A DNA stretch of 7,592 bases, taken from positions 1-7,592 of the forward strand of contig JAABRC010000088.1 of NCBI GenBank assembly GCA_011391115.1, read 5' to 3'. This document shows, in pieces, positions 7,003 to 7,592 of the stretch. Both the position numbers and the translations under genes were made by a program. The number at the start of each line of letters is the position of its first letter. The first letter of the stretch is position 1. The stretch comes from Candidatus Egaibacter danicus. Its GTDB lineage: Bacteria > Pseudomonadota > Gammaproteobacteria > Burkholderiales > Burkholderiaceae. Under the pieces are notes generated by a model. The model was not told the DNA's origin. It saw only the letters and a list, made by a program, of their open reading frames with translations, and did not search any database.

Positions 7003-7592
7003 TCACATTTTCTGGCATTTGGAGCAAAAAAACGTCGATCGCTGGCCTTGGCGTATGTTTTTGACAGCAGTTCCGCATACTTTGCAGGGCTGGCCAGCCC
7101 GTCCGTACACCATGGCTTCGAGCTGGAAATGACCGGCCTGGCCATCCGCACTGGAAAAGTCACGCAAGGTACTGCCCCCTTGTTCGACGGCTCGGGCCAA
7201 CACCATTCGGATAGCGTCGTGCAGCCTGGTGGCCCGTGGGAGGCTCAATTTCGATGCGCGCAGGGTTGGTCTGATACCAGCATGGAACAGGGCTTCCGAG
7301 GCATAGATATTCCCCACACCAACCACCAGATCACCCGCCAGCAACACCTGTTTAATTGAGGCCGAGCGGCGCTTCAGCCCGACGTGAAAGGCCTTGAGGT
7401 CAAAGTCACCGGAAAGGGGCTCCATCCCGAGATGGCCCAGCAGTTTGCATGCCACTTCAGAGTCTTCACTTTCTGCATAGACAACAGCCCCAAAACGCCG
7501 CGGATCGTTCAGGCGCAGCGTTCCCGCGCTCGTTTCGAGCTCAAAGTGGTCATGCACGCCTGGCGAAGACACATGTTGCCCATGGGGCAAGA
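7003..7592 (-). CDS. mutM: Formamidopyrimidine-DNA glycosylase MutM/Fpg, C-terminal part (runs off the right edge)
   Basis: MutM is a bifunctional glycosylase and AP lyase that excises 8-oxoguanine and formamidopyrimidines from DNA. About 195 of some 270 residues are visible. The N-terminal catalytic PELPEVE segment lies outside the window. Counting from the first full codon (7590, a Leu codon and not the true start), the protein shows HDHFEL (13-18), [12 protein letters not shown] (25-36) and [20 protein letters not shown] (89-108), the helix-two-turn-helix that holds the conserved Asn (N94). It ends in a zinc finger, with C169, C172, C189 and C192 in the C-x2-C-x16-C-x2-C pattern and the conserved Arg in GQRSTFFC. 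Everything visible suggests an active enzyme. It is the most upstream visible gene of the leftward run with the dynamin-like gene and mutY. The finger codons include a T7 run (7026-7032). Confidence 0.96.
   Translation of the reverse strand, partial: LPHGQHVSSPGVHDHFELETSAGTLRLNDPRRFGAVVYAESEDSEVACKLLGHLGMEPLSGDFDLKAFHVGLKRRSASIKQVLLAGDLVVGVGNIYASEALFHAGIRPTLRASKLSLPRATRLHDAIRMVLARAVEQGGSTLRDFSSADGQAGHFQLEAMVYGRAGQPCKVCGTAVKNIRQGQRSTFFCSKCQKM

Noticed and set aside
1..7592. Mobile element, prophage, CRISPR array or defence island
   Set aside because: No transposase, integrase, direct-repeat array, tRNA-associated junction or foreign-looking gene is visible. Every gene except the dynamin-like one has a standard housekeeping identity.

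Overview
The window looks like chromosomal housekeeping DNA from a betaproteobacterium of the order Burkholderiales, most likely near the Alcaligenaceae. This rests on the GC-rich coding style, on HrcA, NadK, MutY and MutM sequences that read like betaproteobacterial versions from memory, and on familiar neighbourhoods (hrcA/nadK/recN, and rapZ/mutY/mutM). No search was run, so the taxonomy is inference. There are no rRNAs, tRNAs, insertion sequences, phage genes or CRISPR arrays, and coding density is very high: the longest gap between genes is about 36 bases.

Layout from left to right. A 5'-end fragment of hrcA (heat-shock repressor) runs leftwards off the edge. Back to back with it, only 28 bases away, starts a rightward run of three tightly packed genes: nadK (NAD kinase), recN (SMC-like DNA repair ATPase) and rapZ (P-loop RNase adapter). 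rapZ ends 20 bases from the end of a leftward run read from the right edge: mutM (3' part only), a dynamin-like large GTPase, and mutY. The two runs converge at about 3940-3958, where two overlapping hairpins sit across the stop codons.

How the genes fit together. nadK and recN link cofactor supply and double-strand-break repair. MutM and MutY are the two DNA glycosylases of the GO system, which handles 8-oxoguanine: MutM removes 8-oxoG opposite C, and MutY removes A mispaired with 8-oxoG. Between them, in the same direction and closely spaced, lies a 654-residue dynamin-like GTPase of unknown role. This is the least explained gene in the window.

The points most worth a second look are: the mutM/dynamin-like/mutY arrangement; the 28-base divergent hrcA/nadK gap, in which each start codon lies six bases after a -10-like hexamer (suggesting leaderless mRNAs in both directions); an A7 slippery-type heptamer at the interdomain junction of mutY; and a T7 run inside the mutM zinc finger. 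Nothing here clearly amounts to a new defence or mobile system.
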